A stretch of DNA of 64,000 bases from Brachypterus glaber (lineage: Eukaryota; Arthropoda; Insecta; Coleoptera; Kateretidae). Under the pieces are notes generated by a model. The model saw nothing but the letters and a program-made list of their open reading frames with translations, had not been told where the DNA came from and searched no databases. Location of the stretch: positions 86,474,895-86,538,894 of the forward strand of contig OY294044.1 in the NCBI GenBank assembly GCA_958510825.1. Reading direction: 5' to 3'. Positions 10,130 to 22,700 of this stretch are shown piece by piece (the first letter of the stretch is position 1; each line of letters opens with the position of its first letter). Both the position numbers and the translations under genes were made by a program.

Positions 10130-12632
10130 TAAACCTTTAACCACAGTCGTCGGGTACTTATTCAGTTTTCTAGTTTCTGACTGAATCCAGTACCTATGCA
10201 CATATGTGTCTGCTATTGTTTCATTAAAAACACTTTGTTCCAAACATGTTTAAAAATAACTAGGAAACTGTAAAAAATATTGTAACTTTTTTTTGTAAAA
10301 TCGTTTTTTAACTAAAAAAAAATTATCGGTAAAATTTACCAGACAACTGTGATCCCTGTAACAGGACCACTATGGCTAAAGGTTAAAGAGATTGAAATTG
10401 TCCGTTTAACCCATTAAGGAATACCGTATAAATATTCATACATATTTACAGATTTTTCTAATGAGTATTTTAAAATACATGTAGTTTCGAATTTATTTAT
10501 TTATGGCTTGGCATATGCAAAAATTATGGTTATTTATTTTTAGCGAGTAAATTGTTTATATTTTACTAATAATCTCGTTTAACAAGCGAAAAAGTGAAAA
10601 TTGTTTTGCAATTTTTTTAGCAAAAATAACTTATTTGAACTAATAATAGTAATATCTGATAAATATTTCATATATTATAGGTACAATAAATTCATGGGTC
10701 AGTTCTTAATGGGTTAACTCCGTTAGTTATTTAAAAAAAATGAAGATTACTTTTGTGCAAATATTCAAAATTAATTTTAAAAATATGTACCTATATTGAA
10801 AAATTTATTTTAAAGAAAAAATCTTCAAACTTTTTTTAAAAAAATAAATAGTTATATGATTAAATAAATAATTTTAAGTTCTTAAAATAGACTTATCACA
10901 AGAACTAGGATGCCATTTAAAATATTGCTAATGATAATTTTTGTTGTGTGATATACGTATTCCAAACTTCAAGTTTATATCTCATCTCCTTCAAAAGTTA
11001 CGGGGGTGTACCATTTATAAGAATAACCCTGTATAATATAGCCGTTAAATGACGTCGTTATAGCTGAATTTTCGAATTTAAATATCTCGGCCCAAAGAGC
11101 ACCATATTAAAAGTGTGAGACCCCGTTTTAAATCACTACTACGTACCTCACAAAAACAACTTAATGTAGGTATAACAACTATTTTTCACCATATAAAAAA
11201 TGTCGTATTGAAACCGATAGCTACAAATCAAAAATAACGTATTTCAAAATATAGATTTTTTTTAAAAGAAAAAAATCAATATTTTTAAAAGTTATTTTGA
11301 AATTGATAGATTCGTTTTTACGTAAATTGTATAATAAAAAGAAATTTTTGAAATATTGTGAAAACGAATTAAAATATTTATTCATTTTTTTTTCAAAACG
11401 AGATTTTTTATAGTGTAATACCAAAATTATAAACTGCGCCACTGCAAACATCTAGTTTACACATCCTATTTTTTATGAAACCGCCCCTTTTTTTTAATTA
11501 AAGTTTTTTTGTGACGAGGCAAAAATTAAAATGTTAAAAAACTAATTTTTAATGTAAATAAACACTTGAAACTATATTTCACTAATCGATGTCATGTAGA
11601 CGCTGTTATTGCAAAATAAAAAAAAAAAACAAATTTGAAACATGAAAAAAAAAACATTGTTTTTTTTTTCAACAAATATTTCTTTGTTGAAAATGGGAGC
11701 TAACTTTCAAATTCCGACCTCAGATTCGTGTGATACTATACTATTTTAAATCAAATAAAATTCTCTATTGGTCTGTATTTTTTTAAGGTTTTGATTTTTT
11801 AATTTTTTGTGCTAAAAATGCAATTTTTGTTTTCTTGTAAATTTTTATTTGTCAATTAAAATTAGTTTAAAATTATAATTTACGGTTTTTCATCATAAAA
11901 TTAGTAATTTTTAAAAAATTGTCTGATTTTTTAGAGAAATTTTGACAAAAATACCCATTTTCAACCCTATTTTAAACCCAAAAAAAAATCTTAAAATAAA
12001 TTTAAAAATATGTAGTTAAAAGAATTTTATAAGCTTTAAAATGATGTATCACACAACCCCCCTTTACATTTAAAAAATGTCCCTCTAAGCCCCCTGCCCA
12101 CATTTCAAGTATCAAATATATGCTAAAAGATAGTTTAAGTTGTCTTATTTAAGATGGTTTTCTTTGTCTTATTTAAGATGGTTTTCGCAGAACTGATTAT
12201 CTTTTTTAGTTTACGAGAAAATCACTGGGTAAATAGTTGGGACACCCGGTATATTTTTTTTATTTTTGTTACTCCCTATGCAATAACAGCGTCGATATAA
12301 AAGTCCAGTTAGTGAAAAATAGTTTAGAGTGTCTATTTACTTTAAAAATTACTTCGATCTGGCTACTATAATAATTAATGACACAGGTTTTACAACTACC
12401 TATTTGGGACCAAATATTTACATTTTTACGAGACAAAAAAGTTCGAACAACTTAACTAGTTAACGAGTTATAAAGTTAACTTTATAATCATTAACTTTTT
12501 GTAAACCAAATTCTTTTGAAAAAAAAAATGTTTTTTCACTACTAGCTTTAGAACATACCATTATTTATCATGTTTTCAGACTGTGAAATCAATTTTCTTT
12601 ACCTATAGCAATATTAATTTTTATCCTTGGCC
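10130..12632. other. Gene-free AT-rich stretch with degraded repeats
   Basis: About 10970-11035 and 11735-12160 are degraded pieces of the CGGTCCAAAAGTCA family (AAAATGATGTATCACAC, GATAGTTTAAGTTGTCTTAT). AAGATGGTTTTC is directly duplicated at 12164-12186. No coding sequence recognised. Confidence 0.45.
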
Positions 12633-12915
12633 GTGATTAATAGACCTATTAATCACGGATCTCTAAAAATAAACCATTTAAAACTCAAAACGGCCGTGGA
12701 CAAAGTATAGTATTTTACTCGCGTATCATAGCAAATATTATATACTCGTTGAATAATATACTATTATCCACGGTCGTGATTAATAGGCCTATTATTCACG
12801 GGTCTGTAAAATAAACCGTTTAAACTTCAAAACAGCCGTGGATAAAGTATAGTATTCTACTCGTGTATAATAGCTATTAATCATTCGGGTGATTATGCAC
12901 TCACCTATCGGCTCG
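12633..12915. repeat. Tandem duplication, period 143 bp, with palindromic heads
   Basis: GTGATTAATAG at 12633 and 12776 each begin a unit with ATTAATCACGG- or ATTATTCACGG-type inverted text, then AAATAAACC, CAAAAC and CCGTGGA(C/T)AAAGTATAGTATT. Confidence 0.75.
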
Positions 12916-13327
12916 TGTCACAAAATTCACCCTCATTGATTAATAGCAAATATTATACACTCATTGAATAATATACAATTTCTCTCCTAGTAGGAGTAAA
13001 TTTTATAAACAACTGATTTCTGTCACTTTAAATGTTTCAGTTCTTTGTGCTATTTTTACTAATTAAACCCAAGAAAATAGCTTTAAATAACTTTTTATTT
13101 ATTAATTATAATTATTACCAATTAATACAATCAATAATTGGCTAAATATGAAAAAATTAAAAAAAAACTAAGTTTTTAAACGTCAGTTCAAAGTATTTAT
13201 TTGAGCAAATGTCATTGATCAAGGCTACTTGATTTTTATGAAAATTTCAAGAAATATATTTTCTGTTCATAATTTATTTTATTATTTGAAAAATAGGTAA
13301 ATAGTGCTAGCAGTAAAAAAACTAATA

Positions 13328-14059
13328 TACAGAGCGGTCCAAAAGTCACCCCCCCCTCTTAACTTTTGAACGAGTTTAGATATCGACTTCAAATTTATAA
13401 CTCTTAAGTAAGACAACTTAAACTATCTTTAAGCATATATTTGATACTTTTAGCTCTTAAAATGTGGACAGGGGGGCATGAGGCGACATTTTTTTAAATG
13501 GAAAGGTGGGTCGTGTGATACATCATTTTAAAGCTTATAAAATTCTCCAATTAAGTGTAATTTTTTTATTTCTTTTAAACATTTTTTTTGGGTTTAAAAT
13601 AGGGTTGAAAATGGGTATTTTTGTCAAAATTTCTCTAAAAAATCCAAACAATTTTTTAAAAATGCCTAATTTCATTATGAAAAAAAGTAAATTATACGTT
13701 TAAACTAATTTTAGTTGACATAAATAAAAGTTAACAAAAAAAAAAAAAAACTTAAAAATTTATTTTTTTTAGCACAAAAAACTGAAAAATCAAAACCTTA
13801 AAAAACATGTTTAAAAATTTTAAAAATGTATGGTTATATAGAGAATTTTAAAGGCTTTAAAATGATGTATCACACGACCCCCTTTCCATTTAAAAAAAAA
13901 TCCCCCCATGCCCCCCTGCTCACATTTTAAGAGATAAAAATATCAAATATAAACTTAAAGATAGTTTAAGTTGTCTTATTTAAGAGTTCTAAATTTGAAA
14001 TCGATATCTCAACTCGTTCAAAAGTTAAGAGGGGGGGATGACTTTTGGACCGCACTGTA
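13328..14059. mobile_element. 732-bp fold-back element, complete, ends TACAGAGCGGTCC / GGACCGCACTGTA
   Basis: The left arm (GCGGTCCAAAAGTCACCCCC…TTTTGAACGAG…ATATCGA) is mirrored by the right arm (TCGATATCTCAACTCGTTCA…GGGGGATGACTTTTGGACCG). The arms pair far into the element (CATTTTAAAGCTTATAAAAT inverted near 13525 and 13850), so nearly the whole unit can fold on itself. TA at both borders fits a TA target duplication. Non-coding. Partial copies lie at 5434, 7141, 11735, 33969 and 58560. Confidence 0.82.
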
Positions 14060-16081
14060 TAAACCACGGTAGAGAAGACTATTGTAGCCTCGCACTCTTA
14101 AATCCCTCGGTGCTACGCAGCTATTAAAAATATCTTCTCTACCTTGGTATGTAATTACTATTATTTCATATGTTAATACTTTTATCTTGCCAGCTTCGCT
14201 GTTAATCTATGACTTGCTAAATAAGGTGTCACTTATTCTCCTAAGATGAAAAGTATTTTCGAACACGTTCGTTTTAATACTTTTCTCATTACCAGTCTAA
14301 GAGATCGTGAACATTTTAATTTAATTATTTTTTTTAGAAATAATCTGTCTTTACCCCATCTTTATATATAAAAAAGAAAACTGTCTGTCTGGTAAAATTT
14401 GTGACCACGATAAAAATAGGGGTGGGGCAAGGGGTCAAAGAGGGTAAATAGTATTTTGCAAAAAAAAAGTTATTTTTAAATTGTTTTCGTCTTTCAAAAA
14501 ATTAACAAATTTTATTTAAATTAAAAAAAAAATAAAAAAATGTATTTTTAAAATAGTTTTTACGGTCTTTGACTTTTTTTAATGCCTTTACGGGGAAGTA
14601 TTCTCGAGCTAAGCCCTTTTGAAAGTAGCTAAAAAACTCGGTTTTTATTTATAGCTTTGAGATATGCAACGAGGTTTTGCTTGTAAACTAATCTTAATAA
14701 GGCCCATCTTCAATTTTTATTTTCATGTAGTTATTTTAGACATGGGCCTGCAAAACGGGGGCCTTATCAGTCTTTTACCCCAAACTTTTTTCTGTGTAAC
14801 TTTTTTGTCATTTTATTATTGGAACATAGTTCCTTAGGTCAAAATTTATAAAAAAAGGTACTCTTGTTGTAATACTTTAACCGTTTTCTAGAAAAATTCA
14901 ACTGAAAGTGAAATTTCTCGTTCCGAGGACGAAAAATTAAATAATAAAATAATAAAAACCAAAATTTCAATGATGACGGATAAATGTATCTACATAAAAA
15001 ATAAGAAAATAACTTTAAATGCAGGAGACTCTTAAAAATGCACTATTTTAGAGGACCATGGGAGCTTTAGAAGCGATTTTTGGACCTAAATGTATAGAAA
15101 CTTTTTTTCTTAGTTTCTGATGTAGAATCACCTTACATCATTTAAATTTTAGACATACGTTTATAGGAACTTTTTTTTTTCATATTTTGTGATGTAGAAT
15201 CACCCCTTAAAATAATTGAGGCTATTTCAAATATACCGTGTATGTTATATTACGACTTAGGTACATATTTCGCCTTTGTAGACCACATTTTGATCCGAAA
15301 ATCTCAGTTATAAATAAATATATTAAGATGTTTTTTTTATTGTACAGTTAAAGAGTAGCTTGAGTGCCTAACATCGTTCTCTTTTTTTAATTTTTTGCTT
15401 TAAGGATTTTTTATGATTGAAATTACGTACAATTTCTTAATTTTCAAAGTCAAATATATTAAAAACAATAAAAAATAAAAAAAGGGCGACGAAAGGCACT
15501 CAAGCAACTCTAACTAAACAATGGTAAAAACCCCATATCGAAATCTTTATTAATAACCGAGAACTTTCGCATAAAAAAAATCCTTACAAATGCCAGAAAT
15601 TGAATATAAACCGGGTTTAACTCACACATACATATTTTTTTTTTCCATCGTGGACAAGAAAAACTTTGTAGAGATTTTTTTATTTGAAAGGACCCTCAAA
15701 CGTTTTGACTAAAATACCTTAAATTAAGTATTTGATTCACTTGTTCATCAAAACATGTAAAAAATTTGATATCTTTAATTTAATAAGTAAAAAATATTAA
15801 GTAAAATGTTTATCAACCTACTGTCATTTTACAATGTGGATTGACACATTATGAAAAACACTGTCTAAATAAAATTTACTCAATACTTCTTTGAGCGAAT
15901 CCGAATTTCATATATGTCATTTCATGACCGATTTAGGTTTTCTCAAAAAACCGCAATAAATTAGTCCTATAAATAATGCTCAAAGAAATATTCCTAAAAA
16001 AAGGGGCGTATCAATTAAAAATTACACTTTTAATATTTCTTAAATCGATTGCACTACACTTATTTTTTAAAACAACCCACT
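14060..16081. other. Gene-free interval between the repeats and the helicase 3' end
   Basis: 14340-14470 holds an inverted piece of the TACTTTCCCC family (AACTGTCTGTCTGGTAAAAT, GTGACCACGATAA). 15000-15260 carries the GATGTAGAATCACC repeat seen again near 21310. The helicase 3' UTR should start at 16081 and run leftwards; I cannot fix its poly(A) signal. Confidence 0.45.
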
Positions 16082-16753
16082 TTAAGTCGGAGGATAGTAT
16101 GTCTGTGTTGTAGGTGGCGCTGTTGTCGGAGGATACTGATATTCCTGGTACGGCGGGGCGCCACTAGTCGCTGGGGGCGGAGCATACATCGCTGGAGGGG
16201 GCGGGGCATACGTTTGAGGGTAGGGTTGGTACCCAGGATACATCGGTTGAGGAGAAGCGTTATAATCGTAACCTCCTTGAGGAGGTGGTGGTGGCGGGTA
16301 TTGAGGTTGAGGCGGATACCCGTGATATCCGTAATTATATTGAGGTTGACCTTGATAACCCATCATATCATAAGGAGGAGGTTGAGGAGGATATGCGTAA
16401 CCTTGTGGAGGAGGATGGGGCGGGGGGCCGTAGGGGTAATTATAGTAATTATTGTAAGGATATTCAGTACTGGTTTCGGGTTTCGACGGATCGGCGGGGG
16501 TTGGGGGCGGATAGGCGGGGGACTGTTCGGAAACATAGGTGACCTCGTCGCTGTGGTCACTAATTTCGCTTTGGGATTTGTTGAGGTCGGTCACTGAGGG
16601 GTCTTCTTCCTCTTCTTCTATCTCCTCTTCTGGCTCCTCCTCGGAGTGGATCTCGTGCTCCAGGTTTTCCAGGTTGTCCAAGTGATCGTCGATCGTTTGG
16701 AGTTTGCTAATTTTTACGTTTTTGTAGCCGCTGGTAATACTGTCTAAGGTTTC
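16082..16753 (-). CDS. RAD54L2: RAD54L2/ARIP4 exon 11 (acidic segment and Pro/Tyr-rich tail)
   Basis: Residues 2259-2481 and the stop (TAA at 16084-16082). Acceptor TTTTTCAG|GAA. It starts ETLDSITSGYKNVKISKLQT, then an acidic run (HSEEEPEEEIEEEEEDPS), then a ~135-residue low-complexity tail rich in P, Y, G and Q with one PPxY motif (PPPYDMM). It ends TQTYYPPT. Confidence 0.88.
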   Translation of the reverse strand, partial: ETLDSITSGYKNVKISKLQTIDDHLDNLENLEHEIHSEEEPEEEIEEEEEDPSVTDLNKSQSEISDHSDEVTYVSEQSPAYPPPTPADPSKPETSTEYPYNNYYNYPYGPPPHPPPQGYAYPPQPPPYDMMGYQGQPQYNYGYHGYPPQPQYPPPPPPQGGYDYNASPQPMYPGYQPYPQTYAPPPPAMYAPPPATSGAPPYQEYQYPPTTAPPTTQTYYPPT

Positions 16754-19700
16754 CTGAAAAAGCCAAACCTATTAGGGAACGTTCAAGTATTACGTAACAC
16801 AAATTTTACCAAAATTCATACACTTCATACCACGGTTCCCGCGTTATTAAAGGCTGTGGAGATTTTATATTTTGGCTACCCCCTCTAACACACCCCCTAT
16901 TTGGGGGGGGGTAGCCAAAACATGAAATCGCTAAAGCGTTTAATAACGCGGGAAACGGGGTATAAAGTGTATGAATTTTGCCACAATTTTCGTGACGTAA
17001 TATTTGAACGTTTCCTTAATTAAAACATGACAAATGACGATTTCTGTGCGTTTAATAGGACAACTTCAGAATACTTTAAAAATTTCTCAAATGCTCATTA
17101 CTTTGTTATTTTATTATTTTTTTCGCACCTTTTGATAAAAAGAAACACCAAGGGAACCAACTTTTACTATAAACGTGGTTTTATGTAAATGGATTTATAC
17201 CCTTTAATTTAGGGAAAAAAAATATTTTTTATTTTCTGGTCAACAAGTTTTGAAACCGTACAAAATATATTTATTTGTAAAATTCATAGACAGTGCAACA
17301 AAAAACTCTGGCATCGGATCAATTTTTTTAAGTGATTTTTGGGTCTTAGGTTTCGAATCTGTAATCAGATTTTTTGTGTCACGTCAGATTTTTTTTCTAT
17401 ATGCACTTAAAGTTGTTAATTAAACCTTATTTTATAGGGTGTTTTTTTCCTTGAAACTCCGAAATTGAAGCGAGCGTTTGTGGCGTCAACCAAGGTTTTT
17501 AAGTGAGTTAATAATTAATAATTATTAATTATAAGATATAAAAACAAAAGGCAAGCACGCGTATGTTGGCAGAACATTTCTGGGCTCTTAAACATGACTC
17601 AGACGTAACCCTGTACTGTAATAGTAGGCAAATAAAGAGATTTTAAAAAGAAAATTTAAATACACAATTATTCTAGACTTTTGTTTTTATTATTTTATTC
17701 ACAGCGCCTGCGCTAGAATATTATACGGTAGTTTTAAATTTTTACAAAAAATCAAAAATCGTCCTAGAAAAAAAATGCTTATTCTATCCAGATATAGCAC
17801 TGCATATTAAGAGAGCCTTTATTTTCTCACCTGGAATGGAGCATCAGACGAAACCAAACTGGCAGTGTGTTCCAACTGTTCCAGAGCAGAAGTGGCTGTT
17901 TCCAGTTTCTTCTCCTTCATTACCGGTTTCACTTGGACCGACCCGCCCAAAATGGCCAAAGCACTGGCCGCACTGGTTGCCGATACTACAGGCGGTGCGT
18001 TCGTTTTGGCCGCGTTACTCGACACCCTCTGTATTGAAATGTGTTTACTCTTCAAAATACCTGTTAAAATAAACACAATTTTTTATGTCTTTAGACGCCC
18101 AGGGCTCCCACCAAAAACTTTCAGATTTTTTTTATGATTTTATGACAATTTTAGGCGTTTTATGACAAAATAATTTGACAAAAAAGCGCAAATCTTTCAT
18201 TTTAAATCCTTATTCTACATAACTTATCTCTAGCCAGGGCCAAACCGAGACAGTCGAAGCCCCAGGGAAACTTTTATCCCGGGCTCCCTATTTTACCAAA
18301 ATAATATTTTAGTTACGGCACTTGTACAGGGGGCTGTAGTGACGCCCCTCCTAAAAAATGGTCGTCAGTTCTTCATTAGCTAAGTTAGCGCTGCAGAGGA
18401 AATTTTTTAGGAACTGAAGTTTTTTTTTATTTATTATTGTAAGTTTTACAATCTTAAATTAAAAAATAAACTGAAGAAAGCCCAAGCGCTGCAAGAAAAA
18501 ATCTTACAATTTTGATGAATTTTAAAACAGTGTTGCAATTCAAAATTTTATAAAATGCAAGATCACAAAAAACAAAAAAAAACTTCTCTCCCAGGTCGCT
18601 CTAAAGTAAAAAGTATAAGTATTTTTATGAAATTTTATGACTTTTATGACAGTAATTTTATTTTTTGACGATTTTAGGACAAATTGGGTCATTTTATGAT
18701 TTTATGACAAGTGGGAGGCCTGGACACCCTCTGTATTGAAATATGTTTACTCTTTAAAATACCTGGTAAAATAAACACAAATTTTTTATAGGTCTTTAGT
18801 CACCCTCTATATTGAAATGTGTTTACTTTTCAAAATACCTGGTACATGCTCCCATCCCTCCTCATCTTTAAAAATAATTCAAAATTTTATAAAATGCAAG
18901 ATCACAAAAAACAAAAAAAAAACTTCTCTCCCAGGTCGCTCTAAAGTAAAAAGTATAAGTATTTTTATGAAATTTTATGACTTTTATGACAGTAATTTTA
19001 TTTTTTGACGATTTTAGGACAAATTGGGTCATTTTATGATTTTATGACAAGTGGGAGGCCTGGGCACCCTCTGTATTGAAATATGTTTACTCTTTAAAAT
19101 ACCTGGTAAAATAAACCAAAATTTTTTTATAGGTCTTTAGACACCCTCTGTATTGAAATGTGTTTACTCTTCAAAATACCTTGTAAAATAATTACAACAT
19201 TTTTTTAGTGGTGTTTAGATTTGTTCATGAAGTTTGATACAATATGAAAAATCGGCTGTCAACAAAATAATACTTTCCCCTGTAGGTCTAGGTTCATAAA
19301 AAAAGAAAAAAAAAATAAAAATATTATTTAAGAAAACGAAAAAATTCTGAAAGTATTAAAAAAAATCAATAATTTTTTTTTTTCAAACAAGTTATTTTTT
19401 TAAACGAAAACTGAAAAAAGTTGCTTTTACCCCATTTTACTTCTCCCCAATTTTCACCAAAAACAATCCCAGCCTAGAACTTTGGACACGCAACCTACGG
19501 TCCAAATTTGACAGGCAGAAAGACAGACAGAATTTTTTTTAAGGAAATTATCTTTTTTGGATATAAATTGTCGAAAAACGTAAAAAACCATTAAAAATTT
19601 TGATTTCCTCGGGAAAAGTAAAACTACAAAGAGACTGATCCAAAATGTGACAGAATTTTAGATTTGTTTAAAGAATTTTACACCTTATTTATTAAAAATT

Positions 19701-22700
19701 GACATAATGAACAACTACATAATTCAATATCAAGCAAAGTAAATTAGGTGTCCAAAATAGGTTTTTGCTATTTTAGATTTGTACAAGGCATTCGACATTA
19801 TGGAACACTAAATACCTATGTGTATACAATTAACATATCAAGTAACTTGATTTAATTTTCAAAATTAATTAAAATTGCAACTTTCTTGTATTTTTTTATT
19901 AGAATGTGATTTGTCAGGTATAAATACATAAAACAGGTACTCCTGTTATAATATCGTAAGATTAACCGATTTAGAGAAAAATGCATTAGATAGAATTTCA
20001 AGTTTTGAGCACCAAAAATTAAACACCAAAATGTTAAAAACCAAAATTTCAATTATGCAGGGATAATGTACATCAAAAACTAAGAAAAAACTTTGTATGC
20101 ATTTACTTCCAAAAATTATAATGTATACCTGATACCTAATAAAAAATACAAAAAAGTTAAGTTATGGAAAACCTCGTTACTATACTGCCTCACTAAGCTA
20201 AAAAGCCGCAACTCCAATTTTTATGGATTTTTCATTATCCTTAGTCTCAGTTGTGCATTTCCATGGGCTATTTATTGAAAGTGAAAATCCATTAACACGG
20301 TCTAAACCCGAAAGTGAAAGTTCTTTAAGTCATTTATTACTAAATATATTAAAATGAAATTAGAAGGGTGTAAAGCATTAATAAAACAGTTTCTTTTTGC
20401 ATTATTATAGTTTTTGTATGACGCTAGATTTTCCAGATATAACAAAAAAAAACTGCTGCCAACAAAATAATACTTACCTCTATAAGTCTTGGTTCATTAA
20501 AACAATTTCTTTTAGAAAACAAAAATTTTGAAAAAAATATTCAAAAAAAATTCAAAAAAGGTTTCTTTTTTCGAAAAAGAAAAGAAAATAAAAAGTAAAT
20601 GTTTTTTAAAAAACTTTTTTTAACCCTATTTTACCCCCCTTACCCCACACCGATTTTTACCAAAAACAATCTCAGCCTAAAACTTTGGATAATAAACCTA
20701 TGATCCAAATTTGAAGTCTTTAGCTCAAAGCGTTCTCGAGTTATCGTGGTCACAAATTTTCCGGACAAACAGACAGGCCGACCGACAGACAGATTTTTTT
20801 AGGGAAATGGTCTTTTTTGGAGAGAAACGTGAAAAAAATCAATAAAAAAGTTTCAATTTTTTCTTGCTTACGCAAGACTTTCTTTGGGCCCAAGGGGAAA
20901 GTAAAATTGACTTTTAAGAGGAAATATATTTTTTTTATATTTTTGGGTTTTTAGCGTTGCTAAAAATTTTGACTACGAGATACTAAGCTAAAAAGCAGTA
21001 AGTCCCATTTTCTTTTTAAATAAATAATTAATAATTGCGAAACTTGTGTTATAATAAAGGTACTTCAAACCTAAATTTATACGCCCACTTTCTCGATTCT
21101 ACCTATAACACAAGGGTGTGGCTACTGTTTTTGCCATTTTCTCAGTTTTATTAAATATGGAGTTGCTGCTTTTTAGGGTAGTAGGGCAGTATAGGTCAAA
21201 GGGTTCCAGGGTTATTAAATAAAAACAGATTTTTTTAGCCACTTTTAAGGGGCGTAGCTCTCTTACTATCCATTTTTAGACATATGTTTATAGGAACTTA
21301 TTTAATATTTTCTGATGAAGAATCACCCCTTAAAATTATTAACGGTATTAAAAATGCACCTTGTATAATACGTCTATAATAAAATAGAAAAAGCATATTT
21401 TAAACAACTGTGATCGAGATCCATTCTCATATTGGAGTTTTGATAATTTTTTTTAATTTTGACATATCTTAAACCTTTTCAGGGTGTTTGACACCACTGA
21501 TCACTAAATAATTAAATTAAAAAAAAACAAACCTAGCTGCTTTTGTATCTCATCAGGAGGACTTGCACTGGGTCGTGGGGGTTCAACCATTGGCGGAACC
21601 TTTGGTTTTTCGCTTGCCATCAAAGGATTCGGATTCGCATGTTCATCTTCACTGCTACTACCTGGCATAGAATTTTCAGGTTCCTTCAGCGACTTGGCTA
21701 TTTCGGAGCCCAAATTGTAGGGCTTCGTTTTAGCCATTTGTACTTTTTTCGTGACGCTCTGTATCCTGGAAACCAAATTAGGTACACTCTGCCTTATACT
21801 CTTAACATTAAACTTTGCAACTCCGGGTTGAAAGGGTTTTATTATTTTTTTAGGACCAGATAAATTCGGATGGACTTTCATCGTAGGTGGCAGCACCGGT
21901 AGCGGAGGTTTGTTGGTTATCATTTTCATGGGGTCGTTATTATCTTCTGCTTTCCCTTTGACCTTTATGGCAGTTTTGATGGCTACGATTTTACCGCTCT
22001 CCAGTTGCATGTACACGCCTTTCGGTGATTTTAAGACCAACACCTTTTGGCCTGCTTTAAGTACTATGTTGCCCTTTTCGGGTTGGTTTGTTGGTATAAC
22101 TACGTCTAAAGGTAGTGTCATTTCTTGTGCTGTCATGCCTAGAAACCAAAAAATATATATATAAATATACAAAATTTGGAATATTGTGATAGACATTTTT
22201 AAATAACCTTATATTTTCAAACCAACATTGAGGAATGGACAATGTGACGAATTGGAATTATTATGAAACAATAAGTATAGATTTCATGCTACTTAAAACT
22301 GTAAACTATCAAAAATTAGAGAGTTTTTACGCCTTAAAAATGTGGCCATTTTTCAGTTTGCGCTAGATGCATGATGACATACAAATAAATCCTAAAAAAA
22401 GTCCTAAATTATCAAAATTTGCGGTACGTAATACTTGAAAGTTCCATTATTATAAAAAAGAAAGCTTTTAAAATTCTCTAAAACATACTTGTTTAAGGTT
22501 TTGAGAAAATAAGAAAATGGTCAAAAATTGTGCCGATATCTTGATTTTAAGGAACACTTTTGGGTTTTTTGAAAATATCTTAAAGGCGAACATTTTTAAA
22601 AAATAAGTTGTTATAAAAAATAATGCTTATTCAATTCTCCTTTATAATGATAATGTAACCTTTAATATTTGCTTGAACCAAAGGTAGAATTTACGTTTTA

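Noticed and set aside
18817..19008. 63-aa plus-strand ORF in the tandem duplication
   Set aside because: It is read antisense through the duplicated exon 10 fragments and element sequence.
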